In this document: in pieces, positions 53,940 to 63,007 of the stretch
Layout: every line of letters starts with the position of its first letter
Numbering within the stretch: the stretch's first letter is position 1
The notes under the pieces: generated by a model
Database searches by the model: none
What the model saw: the letters and a program-made list of their open reading frames with translations, nothing else
What the model was told of the DNA's origin: nothing
Source: GCA-2684655 sp045105235
Lineage (GTDB): Bacteria; Planctomycetota; UBA1135; UBA2386
DNA: 64,000 bases
Assembly (NCBI GenBank): GCA_045105235.1
Contig: JBGCDH010000033.1
Span: 1 to 64,000, forward strand
Direction of reading: 5' to 3'
Translations under genes and position numbers: made by a program

Positions 53940-54467
53940 CTACACCTGACTCCGCATACCGGCCCAATCGCTGCGCACTTGCAAGATCTCCTGGCGGTTG
54001 AAGATCGCAGCTGATCGCAACAACCACCCCAGATTGAGTCGCTCTTCGGTGCTCGAGGCGAGCAGCAACGCGGACTTGATCAAGCCAGGCCGCGCGGGAG
54101 CCAGCTCGCTCGGCAAGTGCCGACGCCGGTTTTCTGGGATCGCCTCGACTGCGAGGATTTCTCCACAGCGCAGCGCGACAACACCACCGGGGCGCTCAAC
54201 CACAATGATGGCTCGATCCATCGGCGCGACGCCGATCTGCATGCCAAGATCCCAGTACGAACATGGCGCCCCGCCAATCATTCCCCTGCCAAGATGCCCC
54301 GGGAATTCAGAGTCGCTCTCGAGCTCCGAATCCGCCAGCAGATCCGCGAAACCAACCTGCCGGACATAGCGCGCCTCAATGCCAATCACCCACTCATGGC
54401 ATCGAACGAGAGCGACCTTATCGCGCAGCGCGCTGGCGCCGCTCCAGTGAACCTTGGTGGCGCTCAT
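53940..54467 (-). CDS. cheW: CheW-like protein
   Basis: 175 residues starting in an ATGA overlap with cheA. It has a CheW-like fold pattern (ALVRCHEWVIGIEARYVRQV, ASSTEERLNLGWLLRSAAIF) though diverged; it would couple a receptor to CheA or serve another receptor class. Strong coupling to cheA supports a chemosensory role. Confidence 0.7.
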   Translation of the reverse strand: MSATKVHWSGASALRDKVALVRCHEWVIGIEARYVRQVGFADLLADSELESDSEFPGHLGRGMIGGAPCSYWDLGMQIGVAPMDRAIIVVERPGGVVALRCGEILAVEAIPENRRRHLPSELAPARPGLIKSALLLASSTEERLNLGWLLRSAAIFNRQEILQVRSDWAGMRSQV

Positions 54468-57400
54468 GCGGTGATCTCCGTGCGCTCCACAACCAGTCCT
54501 TCCGGTGCAACGGTGGCCCCCGTCAGGTTGATGATGTGCTCCTGCAGCGCCGCTTGCGTGAACGGCTTCGCCAGATAGCCATTGCAGCCAAGCTTCTCCG
54601 CCTGCTGACGGTGTTTGTCGCCGGAACGACTCGTCACCACCACCACGGGGATATCCTTGAAGGCTGGCACATAGCGCATTTCGCCAAGCAGCTCGAAGCC
54701 GTGCATGCGCGGCATTTCAAGATCCGAGAAGACCATGTCGTAGGACCCCGAACGCAGCCGCTCCAGAGCATCCACGCCATCGACGGCCAGCTCTACATCT
54801 GCGCCGATCTCTCCTAAGAACTTCTCGGCCGCCTTCCGCACCGACAGCGAATCGTCAGCGTAGAGAATACGAACACGGCGCTTGGTAACCTCCGGTTCAG
54901 CTGCCGCCACACCGCTGTCCGTCGGCGTCACGCCGATTTTTCCTGCGGCCATTCGAGGCCCCTTGGACGACGTGCTGAAGACTCCTGTCACGTCTAGGAT
55001 CAAGACGAGGTTGCCTTCGCCATCGATGGTGACGCCGGAGAACATGTTGTGGCCGGTTAGAACATCACCAAGACTCTTGACGACGATTTCGTCCTGCCCA
55101 AGGATTTGGTCGACACCAACCGCAATGCGCTCGGTCCCGAGGCGCAGAATGACGGCCGTCTCCTGCGACTTGTCGCTCGCCTTGGATGGCGACAGCCCGA
55201 GCACACGAGACAGATCGCGCATCTCCAAGAACTGATCATCCAGCCGCAAACGGCGGACACCCGACGTCTCGAGGATGTCGGTTTCGTCCGCGTCCAGGAT
55301 GCGCTCCGCAAAGCTGATCGGCAGAGCGAAGGTCATGCCCGAGTGCTTGACCAAAAGCGCCCGGTAGATCGCCAGCGTGAGCGGCATCGAGATGCGGAAG
55401 GTCGTGCCGCGACCCGGCGTGCTGACCACATCGATGATGCCGCTGAGGTGCTCGATCGCCCGCCGCACCACATCGCACCCGATGCCGCGACCCGCGACGT
55501 CGTCGACGACGTTCTTGGTCGAGAGTCCGCCAACAAAAATCAGATCGCGAACGCTTGGATCATCCAGCGGTGTATCTTCGGCAATCAGTCCGTGCTGGAC
55601 GCCCTTGCGATGCAGGGCGGCAAGATCGAGCCCGGCGCCGTCGTCGTGAACTTCGAGAACAATTCGTCCGGATTCCTGACGTGCGGCCAAGTGGATCACG
55701 CCAGCAGCCGACTTGCCCACCCGAAGGCGTTCCCCCTCATCCTCCATGCCGTGCGACACAGCGTTGCGCACAAGGTGCAGCAGGGGGGCATAGAGCTGGT
55801 CAATGATCGTCTTGTCTAGCGTGACGTCTTCGCCCGTCGTGGTGACGCGAACCTCACGCTGCAGTCGATCGGCAGCATCCCGGATCGGCCGACGCAACCG
55901 CAAGAACAGCTGATCGACAGCCACCATGCGTGCCTCTGTGATCTCGTTCTGGAGGCTCCCGATGAGCGCGCCGAAACTGTCGGAGCTGTTGTGAAAGCTC
56001 TCGATCTCGACATCAATTTGCTGCTGGATCTGGTTGATGTCGCTGTCAATTTCTTCCAGCGAACGAGCGAGGATGTTGATGTCTTCGTAGTTGTCGAGCT
56101 CGATGTCGGAGAAGCCGACCTCGCCTTCGCCCGAAGCGCCGCCCGCGTCGTCGGCAGGCGCACCTGGCTTCGGCGAGACAATCGGTCGTGCAGCCGGGCC
56201 CCCGGCCTTCTTGCGCTTCTGCCCCGCGATCCCAAAGAACTCGTAGCGCTCGCGGAACTGATCGATCGTGCTGAAGAGCCGCAGGCGGCTCTTCTTCAGC
56301 GTATTCTGCAAGCGACCAATCGAGCCGGTGGCGGAACGCAGCTGGGAACGCTGCACCACCAGTTCACCAATCAAATCCATCAGGCGATCCAGACGCTCGG
56401 TCGAGACACGCAGCGTATCTCGTCCCTTGCTAGCGGCAGCGTCCGACCCCGCGGCAGATGTTCCAGCTGATGCTGCCCCGGTAGCGGACGCACCTTGCGT
56501 CGACGTCGGCAACGATTCGGCCAACCTCGAACCACCGCGCGCACGCATGGACGAAGCGCCACTTTGCCCGCCGCTCCCGCCGCCAAGCAGCTCTTTGATC
56601 CGCCCTTTGATGCGCGGCAAGTAGCTCGTGACCTCGCCCGCCGACGCCTCTTTGATGTTGCTGCGAACGGCATCGAGCGCATCCAGCACCAGGCGCGAAA
56701 TGGCGCCGAGTGGCGGTAGAACATCGGCTGCAAGCAAATGCTCGAAGCTCGACTCAAGTTCGTGCATGACCGCGCCGGTTGGCGACAGCCCCACCGTGTT
56801 GCAAGCGCCCTTGAGCGTATGCATGCAGCGGAACGCTTCTTCGAGCTGTTCGCGCGGCTGGGCACTCTCTTCCAGTTCCAGCCCCAGGCGATCGAGCTGC
56901 TCGACAAACTCCTGAACCTCCATCTGGAACGCTTCCCAGACGACTGCCTCCGCCTCCAGCGTGACCGGCACGCGCGGCAGCTGCAGGTCCGAACAGGCAA
57001 CCGATTCGCCCAGTGCCGCGGTTAGCTCGTCGACACCCGACTTGAGTTGATCAAAGGCGTCGACTGGCAGCTCTTCCTGTTCTAGAAGATCATTGAGGTG
57101 CGCAGCGGTCGCACCAATCGCTGCGCTTCCGTGCAGAACCGCGGAGCCCTTGAGTCGGTGGAACAGCGCAGCCAGCGACTGGCTTTCGCGCAAAAGGTGG
57201 CCGAGCGGATTGCCGGCTTGGCCTTCGATCTTCTGCAGGATCGCCCGCACATCGACAAGAGCAAGCTTGGCTTCTTCGACGAAGACCGCGACCAACTCAC
57301 CGTCTGCACCGACTTGGGCAACGTCGCCCTCGACTCCGACGGCTTCGTCGAGCGTGATGTCACACGTCGCCAGCATGCGCGCCGCCGATGCCCGCAAAGC

Positions 57401-58900
57401 CAAGACGTCGTCGTTCGACGCAGTGCGCTTGCGCTCACCGTATGCCTCGGCCTGCTCTTCGAGCCCGCCCGCGACTTCAGCGAGTTCGGCGATCCCCACG
57501 GTGCCCGCAGACCCCTTGAGCAAGTGGAAGTGCCGCGACAAGTCGAGCCACGCCGCGCAGTCCGCGGCGTTGGCTTCGACGCGCTGGAACGACTCGCGTA
57601 GATCTCCCAGACACTGCCTGGCTTCTTCCAGAAAGATCTCAACCAGTTCTGGGTCGACGTCATCGAGCGAGATCGCGCCATCCTTGCCGCCCGATGCAAC
57701 CACGCTGGCGTCGTCGCCCTCGTCAAACTCGAACTCCTCCAAACTCGCCTCATCGCCACCAGCACTCACGCCCGAAGCGCCGAGTCCGGCCTGGTTCGCA
57801 GTCGAGCTATCTAGGCCGCTGTCCCCAGGGATTGCAACGGAAGCGCCTTCGAACAGGCTGTCGTCAAACTCGCCTTCGTCGAGATCGTCGAACTCCTCAT
57901 CGTCGCGCGACGCCTCTGCAGGGGGCGCCTGGGGATCGGATTCCTCGGCTTTGCTCTCCGCCGGCGGACCGCCAAACTGCAGCCGACTCTCGAGACCCGA
58001 ATGACGTGAGCCCCCACCGTCGAGATCGAGAATCGAAGCGTCGTCGGCCGGGTCCTCTTCCGCCTTGACCGTATCGTCAGATTCGGCGCTGGCAGATTCA
58101 TCGCGGTTCGCATCCTGGCTCGAAGACTCTGCATGGGCCGACAGCCCCCCCAACGAAGGATTGACCGAAGCGTCGTCGTCGAGCGACGGGGACGCCGGCA
58201 CGCGTGGCGCAACCTCGACGCCGAACGCCGACGCCTCACCGGCCGCAGCCTGCAGTTCTTCTTCGAGAGCACCGAGCAGCTCGGCACAGCCTTCGACCAG
58301 AGACTCCGCGAGGGTCGCCGTCACGGCAAGCGACTGAAGGTCCACCATACCGCTCGAGCCACGAATGGCGTGGAAGCAGTGACCAATGGTGTCGAGGTCT
58401 GCGGATTCGAAACGGCGACCGTCGAGACACTGTTGGAGGCTAGCCTCGCCGCCATTGTGCTCGCCGCTACCGGCGCTGATTTCACCATCAAGCGACGCGG
58501 GGCTCGACTCCGTGAAGGACGCAAGCGCTGCACGAACGACATCCAGAACCGGCTGCAGCTCGGCGACCTGCTGGTCGCCCCAGCGCTTCGCTTCCTCCGA
58601 ACGACCGGCGAGCTCCATGCCGAGCACGGACTCCGTGTTGCCGCAGGCAGATTCCAGCTGCAAGAGAGCGGATCGCAACGTCGACTCCGCGGAGCGCGCC
58701 TTCAGCAGGTGTGCGCCGAGCGCGCTCCCTTCGTCGCTTGGGCCCGTATGCCGCGCGAACGCAGCGAGACAATCGCTCCATGCACTTTCATCGAGAAGCA
58801 GGTCCAAAGCCTGTCGCACGCTGCCGCGCGCCTTTGTCACGTTGGCGGTGACGTCGGCTTCAAATGATTCGCGAACGTCGTCCAATGAGAATCTGTCCAT
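54464..58900 (-). CDS. cheA: Hybrid CheA histidine kinase with four HPt domains and a C-terminal receiver
   Basis: 1478 residues. HPt modules with phosphorylatable His at about 177 (HAIRG, atypical), 459 (HLLKGSAG), 581 (HRLKGSA) and 694 (HTLKGAC); an acidic low-complexity linker spans about 225-415. The dimer region is at about 826-900; the HATPase has HLVRNAVSHGME, DDGAGLD and GRGIGCDVV. A CheW-like P5 domain (RALLVKHSGMTFALPISFAE) and a REC domain with Asp in MVFSDLEMPR, plus CNGYLAKPFT, end the protein. Multi-HPt plus REC is the style of ChpA/PilL kinases controlling pili or other outputs rather than classical CheA. Confidence 0.92.
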   Translation of the reverse strand: MDRFSLDDVRESFEADVTANVTKARGSVRQALDLLLDESAWSDCLAAFARHTGPSDEGSALGAHLLKARSAESTLRSALLQLESACGNTESVLGMELAGRSEEAKRWGDQQVAELQPVLDVVRAALASFTESSPASLDGEISAGSGEHNGGEASLQQCLDGRRFESADLDTIGHCFHAIRGSSGMVDLQSLAVTATLAESLVEGCAELLGALEEELQAAAGEASAFGVEVAPRVPASPSLDDDASVNPSLGGLSAHAESSSQDANRDESASAESDDTVKAEEDPADDASILDLDGGGSRHSGLESRLQFGGPPAESKAEESDPQAPPAEASRDDEEFDDLDEGEFDDSLFEGASVAIPGDSGLDSSTANQAGLGASGVSAGGDEASLEEFEFDEGDDASVVASGGKDGAISLDDVDPELVEIFLEEARQCLGDLRESFQRVEANAADCAAWLDLSRHFHLLKGSAGTVGIAELAEVAGGLEEQAEAYGERKRTASNDDVLALRASAARMLATCDITLDEAVGVEGDVAQVGADGELVAVFVEEAKLALVDVRAILQKIEGQAGNPLGHLLRESQSLAALFHRLKGSAVLHGSAAIGATAAHLNDLLEQEELPVDAFDQLKSGVDELTAALGESVACSDLQLPRVPVTLEAEAVVWEAFQMEVQEFVEQLDRLGLELEESAQPREQLEEAFRCMHTLKGACNTVGLSPTGAVMHELESSFEHLLAADVLPPLGAISRLVLDALDAVRSNIKEASAGEVTSYLPRIKGRIKELLGGGSGGQSGASSMRARGGSRLAESLPTSTQGASATGAASAGTSAAGSDAAASKGRDTLRVSTERLDRLMDLIGELVVQRSQLRSATGSIGRLQNTLKKSRLRLFSTIDQFRERYEFFGIAGQKRKKAGGPAARPIVSPKPGAPADDAGGASGEGEVGFSDIELDNYEDINILARSLEEIDSDINQIQQQIDVEIESFHNSSDSFGALIGSLQNEITEARMVAVDQLFLRLRRPIRDAADRLQREVRVTTTGEDVTLDKTIIDQLYAPLLHLVRNAVSHGMEDEGERLRVGKSAAGVIHLAARQESGRIVLEVHDDGAGLDLAALHRKGVQHGLIAEDTPLDDPSVRDLIFVGGLSTKNVVDDVAGRGIGCDVVRRAIEHLSGIIDVVSTPGRGTTFRISMPLTLAIYRALLVKHSGMTFALPISFAERILDADETDILETSGVRRLRLDDQFLEMRDLSRVLGLSPSKASDKSQETAVILRLGTERIAVGVDQILGQDEIVVKSLGDVLTGHNMFSGVTIDGEGNLVLILDVTGVFSTSSKGPRMAAGKIGVTPTDSGVAAAEPEVTKRRVRILYADDSLSVRKAAEKFLGEIGADVELAVDGVDALERLRSGSYDMVFSDLEMPRMHGFELLGEMRYVPAFKDIPVVVVTSRSGDKHRQQAEKLGCNGYLAKPFTQAALQEHIINLTGATVAPEGLVVERTEITA

Positions 58901-58947
58901 GTGCTATTCCCCGCTTTGATATTCTGAAAGTCGCAGCTGCGCTGTGA

Positions 58948-59604
58948 CTACTTGGAGCCCTCGACAGCTTCCTGCTTGCCCTGCAGGCTTAGTCGCTGCA
59001 CGCGCCTGGTCAGCTCAAAGCTGTCCAGCACGCTGACGACTCGACCGTCCGGCTGGGTGAGAAACCCCGCCACGACCGGGTGTTCGTCGACCGCGTCCGA
59101 TTCTCGTATCGAGCTGCTTTGCACCGGCACGACCGATTCCACCAGGTCAATGGATACGGCCAATCGCATGCCGTCGAGCCAAAGCACGAGCGCTGGGCCG
59201 AGCCCATCGCACGTGGCGTCGGCGGCGGCAACGTCCATCAGCGACGCTAGATTGACAACCGCGAGTGCAACCCCACGGAGGTTGGTCAAGCCGACCACGC
59301 CTGCTGGAGCCAGCGGCACCGGCACGACGCTTTCGATCTCAAAGACCTCGCCCACCGCCCCGACGTCCAGCCCAAAGAGCTCGCCTGCGACCTGAAACAC
59401 GCAACAGTGCATGTCGGCGCTCGAGGCGTCCAAACGGTCCTCCGACGCCAAGCCGGCAGAATGCTCTGAGGCACGTGAAGCGACCGATGCGACCGAGACG
59501 CGCCCAGCAGAAAAGACGCTGCCGTCGGAGCCTAGGCTCCCGTGCGAAAGGTGCGAATGGTCGAGTTGGCTCTCGTCGTTCCAGCCTGATTCAGGGTCGC
59601 TCAT
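58948..59604 (-). CDS. cheW: CheW-like adaptor with Ser-rich N-terminal extension
   Basis: 218 residues. Residues about 65-205 match CheW: CCVFQVAGELFGLDVGAVGE, PAGVVGLTNLRGVALAVVNL, RLAVSIDLVESVVPV. The first 60 residues are low complexity (Ser, Ala, Val, His), probably unstructured. It links the receptor to CheA; 47 bp before the cheA start. Confidence 0.85.
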   Translation of the reverse strand: MSDPESGWNDESQLDHSHLSHGSLGSDGSVFSAGRVSVASVASRASEHSAGLASEDRLDASSADMHCCVFQVAGELFGLDVGAVGEVFEIESVVPVPLAPAGVVGLTNLRGVALAVVNLASLMDVAAADATCDGLGPALVLWLDGMRLAVSIDLVESVVPVQSSSIRESDAVDEHPVVAGFLTQPDGRVVSVLDSFELTRRVQRLSLQGKQEAVEGSK

Positions 59605-59713
59605 ATCGATTCGGTATGTGATCTCGTGGTCTTCCTAGCGCCAGAACTCGCAAGCACGCGTCGATGACGCGCATGCTTGCGAGGCGCTCCATGGGTCCGA
59701 TTTCCGTGGCCGG

Positions 59714-60076
59714 CTACTTGACCAAGTTGGTCAGCACATCGCGGAGCTCGGCTGGGCCGTAGGGCTTGACCACGTAGGCGCTGGCACCCTGGCGCTGCCC
59801 CCAAAACTTGTCGGTGTCCGTGCCCTTCGACGTCGTCAACACCACCGGAATATCTTTGGTGTCCGCGTCCTTCTTGAGCTCACGGCAGGTGGCGAAGCCG
59901 TCTTGTTTCGGCATCACAACATCCAGCAGGATCAGGTCCGGCTTGATGTCCTTCGCTTTGCCTACACCTTCGACTCCGTCTCCTGCAAAGAGGACTTGGT
60001 AGCCGAGCCCCTTGACGACCTGAGCCGCGAGCTGACGATCCGTCTCGGTATCATCGATGACTAGTACTGTTACCAT
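59714..60076 (-). CDS. CheY/PilH-like response regulator
   Basis: 120-residue single receiver: acidic pocket VLVIDDTETD, phospho-Asp in LILLDVVMPKQDGF, Thr-containing LTTSKGTDTD and Lys in VVKPYGPAEL. Stand-alone receivers in chemosensory operons usually carry phosphate from CheA to an output. Separate from its upstream neighbour by 32 bp. Confidence 0.92.
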   Translation of the reverse strand: MVTVLVIDDTETDRQLAAQVVKGLGYQVLFAGDGVEGVGKAKDIKPDLILLDVVMPKQDGFATCRELKKDADTKDIPVVLTTSKGTDTDKFWGQRQGASAYVVKPYGPAELRDVLTNLVK

Positions 60077-60108
60077 TGTGCAGTCATCGAAATTGTCCGG
60101 TCATCAAC

Positions 60109-61416
60109 TTATGTCGATCTGGGAATCCCTAGAAACGAGTCTATAGCGCTCGTCGTAACGGGAACCGCCAATGCCATGTCGGCACCGGCGCCCAGCAGAG
60201 CGTTGCTCGTCAGCAGACCTTCTTCGAACAGAGCCGCCAGCGGCACTCTCTCCAGCTGAGGGACTGCCCGTAGTTCGGCGACGACGTCTGGTGCACTACA
60301 GGCGACCAAGACGCAGTCTGGCGTTGCTTGCTGAGCCTCTTGTGCCACTTCGTTCGATCGCAAACGGACGAGCGTCCAGCGACGCCCGTAGCGCCCCAGG
60401 TGCACAGCAAGATCGTTGGCAAAGTCGCCAATCTGCTCATCGACGAGCCAGACCGTGCCCGGCTTCGTCCCGCCAACAAGGCCCGTGCGCATGCGGATGA
60501 GGCCGAGGCTCGCAACCGAATTGAGTACTTTGGCCATATCCGCGGCAGGCCACGCCAGCTCGCGGCCCACGTCCTGCACGGTCCGGTTGCCATCAACAAG
60601 GCCCAAAAGCTGGCGCTCATGCTCGCGCAGAGGAGCGCCTTGGATGCGGCTGCTGAAGCCTGGCGCCCGTTCGAGCACCGAGGTGTGGGCCACCTCAAGA
60701 AGCCCCGTCGCGGAGGCCCGACGCGGCGGGCATGCCTGCTCGATCTCGGCGCGCAGCTCGCGGACCACGCTCGGCTTGATCAATCTCTTTGCCAAAGCGC
60801 CACCGTCAGGAACGGGTTCGCTGCCGCCCGCGAGACTCTCTGACAAGCGCGATAGTTCGCCGCGAAACACCTTGAACAAGATCTTCGCGAACGCTCGATC
60901 GTCGAGGCGCCCGAGCAGCGACTCCGGCTGCCCGCTCATCGCGGTCAACAGCGAGCCGGCGCCGGTCGCTTCGCCCACCACGGACGGGGAGCCCGCACCG
61001 GCAGCCTCGAGGGGCGCCTTGATGGCGGGCGATGCATCCGGCTGCTGGCCCTGGTGTGACACCAACAGCTCTTCCAGCTCCTTCGGCTTGAACGGCTTGT
61101 GGATGAAGCCGACAACCGCCGCACGATCGGCGAGCTGCTCCCGCAGCGCTTCGCCCTTGCCCGACATCATCACGACGGGGATGTCGCGCGTGTCCGGGTT
61201 GGAGTGCAGCGCATCGAGCACGTCTGTGCCCTTGCCATCCGGCAGCACGTAGTCGAGCAGCAGCAGGTCCGGACGGCTCTCTCGCGACTTGCCGACGCCG
61301 TCTTCGGCGTTGACGGCAAGATCGACTTGGAGCCCCAAGCCCGACGCGACCATCGAGACAAGGCGACGAATCGTGAGACTATCGTCGCATACCAAGATGC
61401 GTTGCAAACCGCTCAT
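60109..61416 (-). CDS. Receiver protein with winged-helix-like middle and degenerate second receiver
   Basis: 435 residues. Residues 5-118 are a receiver with Asp in LLLLDYVLPDGKG, acidic LVCDDS and Lys in FIHKPFKPKEL. Residues about 255-310 (REHERQLLGLVDGNRTVQDV to SLGLIRMRTG) resemble a winged helix. The last 100 residues (WTLVRLRSNEV... VPLAALFEEGLLT) look like a receiver without the phospho-Asp. Starts in an ATGA overlap context with the previous gene. Output role inferred. Confidence 0.7.
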   Translation of the reverse strand: MSGLQRILVCDDSLTIRRLVSMVASGLGLQVDLAVNAEDGVGKSRESRPDLLLLDYVLPDGKGTDVLDALHSNPDTRDIPVVMMSGKGEALREQLADRAAVVGFIHKPFKPKELEELLVSHQGQQPDASPAIKAPLEAAGAGSPSVVGEATGAGSLLTAMSGQPESLLGRLDDRAFAKILFKVFRGELSRLSESLAGGSEPVPDGGALAKRLIKPSVVRELRAEIEQACPPRRASATGLLEVAHTSVLERAPGFSSRIQGAPLREHERQLLGLVDGNRTVQDVGRELAWPAADMAKVLNSVASLGLIRMRTGLVGGTKPGTVWLVDEQIGDFANDLAVHLGRYGRRWTLVRLRSNEVAQEAQQATPDCVLVACSAPDVVAELRAVPQLERVPLAALFEEGLLTSNALLGAGADMALAVPVTTSAIDSFLGIPRST

Positions 61417-62369
61417 TCTCGCGCCTCCAGGACCATGAGGGCATGGCGGCCCTGCGCTTCGGAAAATCGCTGCTGAAGCTTGCGCACACCCGACACGGCA
61501 CCAGACTGCACGATCGAACGCACCTCATCGGCATCGAGCAAGTTCACGGACTCTTCCCCGACCGCCACCAACAGGATGTCGCCCGGGCTCGCGGCGACCC
61601 GCACCGGCGTGCCTGCTTGTAGCTGGCTCACGCGCGGCACCCGGTGCGGCGACAGCAAAAACGCCGCACACTCATCGGCCGGCGGCATGTGCCCGACCAG
61701 CTCACGCGCTTCCGTATCGTAGGCAATTACGCTTGCAAGCGGACTCAGATCGGCGAGCCACTGGCCGAGCGGGCGATCATCGCCCAACATCAGGCGCTCG
61801 ACCTGATAAACCAGGTCATTCAGTATCTGGGGATCACTGCGGGCCGCTTCGCTCGGGAACGCGGCGAAGCAACCATCGGCACGCTTCTCGGCCAAAAGGA
61901 GTTTGCCAACGTCATCGGGCGCACTCGCGTCGGAACCGCCCAAGGCGCACATCCAGTATTCGTCCGACCAGCGCTCGACGAGGCTCGAATGGCTGGCACG
62001 GTGGGGCACGCAGTCGCCTTGTGCGGGAGGACGTCCATCGAGCACGTGCTCAAGACGCGCCCGGATGCTCTCGACATCATGCGGCGGTGCGACCAGGTGC
62101 ACCCGCCCACCAGCGAGCACCACGTGACCTCGCACCAACGGTTCCGAACTCAAGAGAACGAGCGACGTGGAGCAATCCGCACTTTCAAGTAGCTCGGCTG
62201 CCTCCACGGGAATGGAGCGGTGGCCTTCGGGCAGACCAGCCACGATGACTGCAACGTCACCGATATCCTTCGGCTCCACCGAGCGATTCAGCTTTTCGCC
62301 GACTTCGAGAACCTGCCGGACAGCCTTCGGATCGAGGCTGCCCAACACCAGTTTGATCGCATCCGTCAC
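61413..62369 (-). CDS. Unrecognised chemosensory-operon protein, C-terminus SpoIIE-phosphatase-like
   Basis: 318 residues from GTG 62369, overlapping the upstream stop as GTGA. The N-terminal 110 residues include VAVIVAGLPEGHRS, LVLLSSEPLVRGHV, suggestive of a receiver-like alpha/beta fold without phospho-Asp. The C-terminal part has SPLASVIAYDTEARELVGH, VRVAASPGDILLVAVGEESVN and ends HALMVLEARE, which is reminiscent of SpoIIE/PP2C phosphatases but lacks obvious metal-binding Asp. Coupled at both ends within the operon. Confidence 0.55.
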   Translation of the reverse strand: MTDAIKLVLGSLDPKAVRQVLEVGEKLNRSVEPKDIGDVAVIVAGLPEGHRSIPVEAAELLESADCSTSLVLLSSEPLVRGHVVLAGGRVHLVAPPHDVESIRARLEHVLDGRPPAQGDCVPHRASHSSLVERWSDEYWMCALGGSDASAPDDVGKLLLAEKRADGCFAAFPSEAARSDPQILNDLVYQVERLMLGDDRPLGQWLADLSPLASVIAYDTEARELVGHMPPADECAAFLLSPHRVPRVSQLQAGTPVRVAASPGDILLVAVGEESVNLLDADEVRSIVQSGAVSGVRKLQQRFSEAQGRHALMVLEARE

Positions 62370-62878
62370 GCGGCCTTCCGGTTGCTGAGTAAGGTCGCAA
62401 GCGCTTTCGAATCCACAACCGAACCGGTGCGGCTTGCGGCGCCGTCCGCCCCCACGGACGCGGCTTGAACTCTGTCGCCCGCAGCGTCGACAAGCTCAAA
62501 GTCGCGGAGCCAAGCGCGATCGGTGGATGCTTGCGTCGCGACCCGGACATCGAGGGACTCGAGCGCGACAACTTCGCTTACCACAACGCCAACGAGGCCG
62601 ACTTGATCAGGGTGCGGATGCAGCACCACGACTTTCGTCTCCGTGTCTTGGCCTGCATGCGCGTCGCGTTCTTCGCTGACAACGCTGGCCTTTCTGGACT
62701 GTCGCCGTGGATGGACCGCAATCACCGCAGCGTTTTCAACGATGCCGACGCCATCGACCCAGTCAGGGACAACGGGCGGCATCGAACTCAGCGGGAGTTC
62801 GCGCACCCCCAACACCGACTCCGACGGGATCAGCACGCAGTGGCCGTCCGTCCGACATACAAGGTAGTTTGCGGGCAT
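62366..62878 (-). CDS. cheW: CheW-like protein
   Basis: 170 residues from ATG 62878 (MPANYLVCRTDGHCVLIPSE), preferred over an earlier in-frame start because the extra residues are Cys/Arg-rich and not CheW-like. VLGVRELPLSSMPPVVPDWV and the LVGVVVSEVVALESL region follow the CheW pattern loosely. Stop overlaps the next gene start. Third CheW-like product in the operon. Confidence 0.65.
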   Translation of the reverse strand: MPANYLVCRTDGHCVLIPSESVLGVRELPLSSMPPVVPDWVDGVGIVENAAVIAVHPRRQSRKASVVSEERDAHAGQDTETKVVVLHPHPDQVGLVGVVVSEVVALESLDVRVATQASTDRAWLRDFELVDAAGDRVQAASVGADGAASRTGSVVDSKALATLLSNRKAA

Positions 62879-63007
62879 AGCTAAAAAGTCCCAGTGGGTC
62901 GCACAGATCGCGCACTTGCGTGACAGCGATAGGCCGCCTTTGCAAGCGCACCCGCCACGGCATGGCGAGACAAACGCCGGCACCGCGGGCCCGAAGGCCC
63001 GCCAGCA

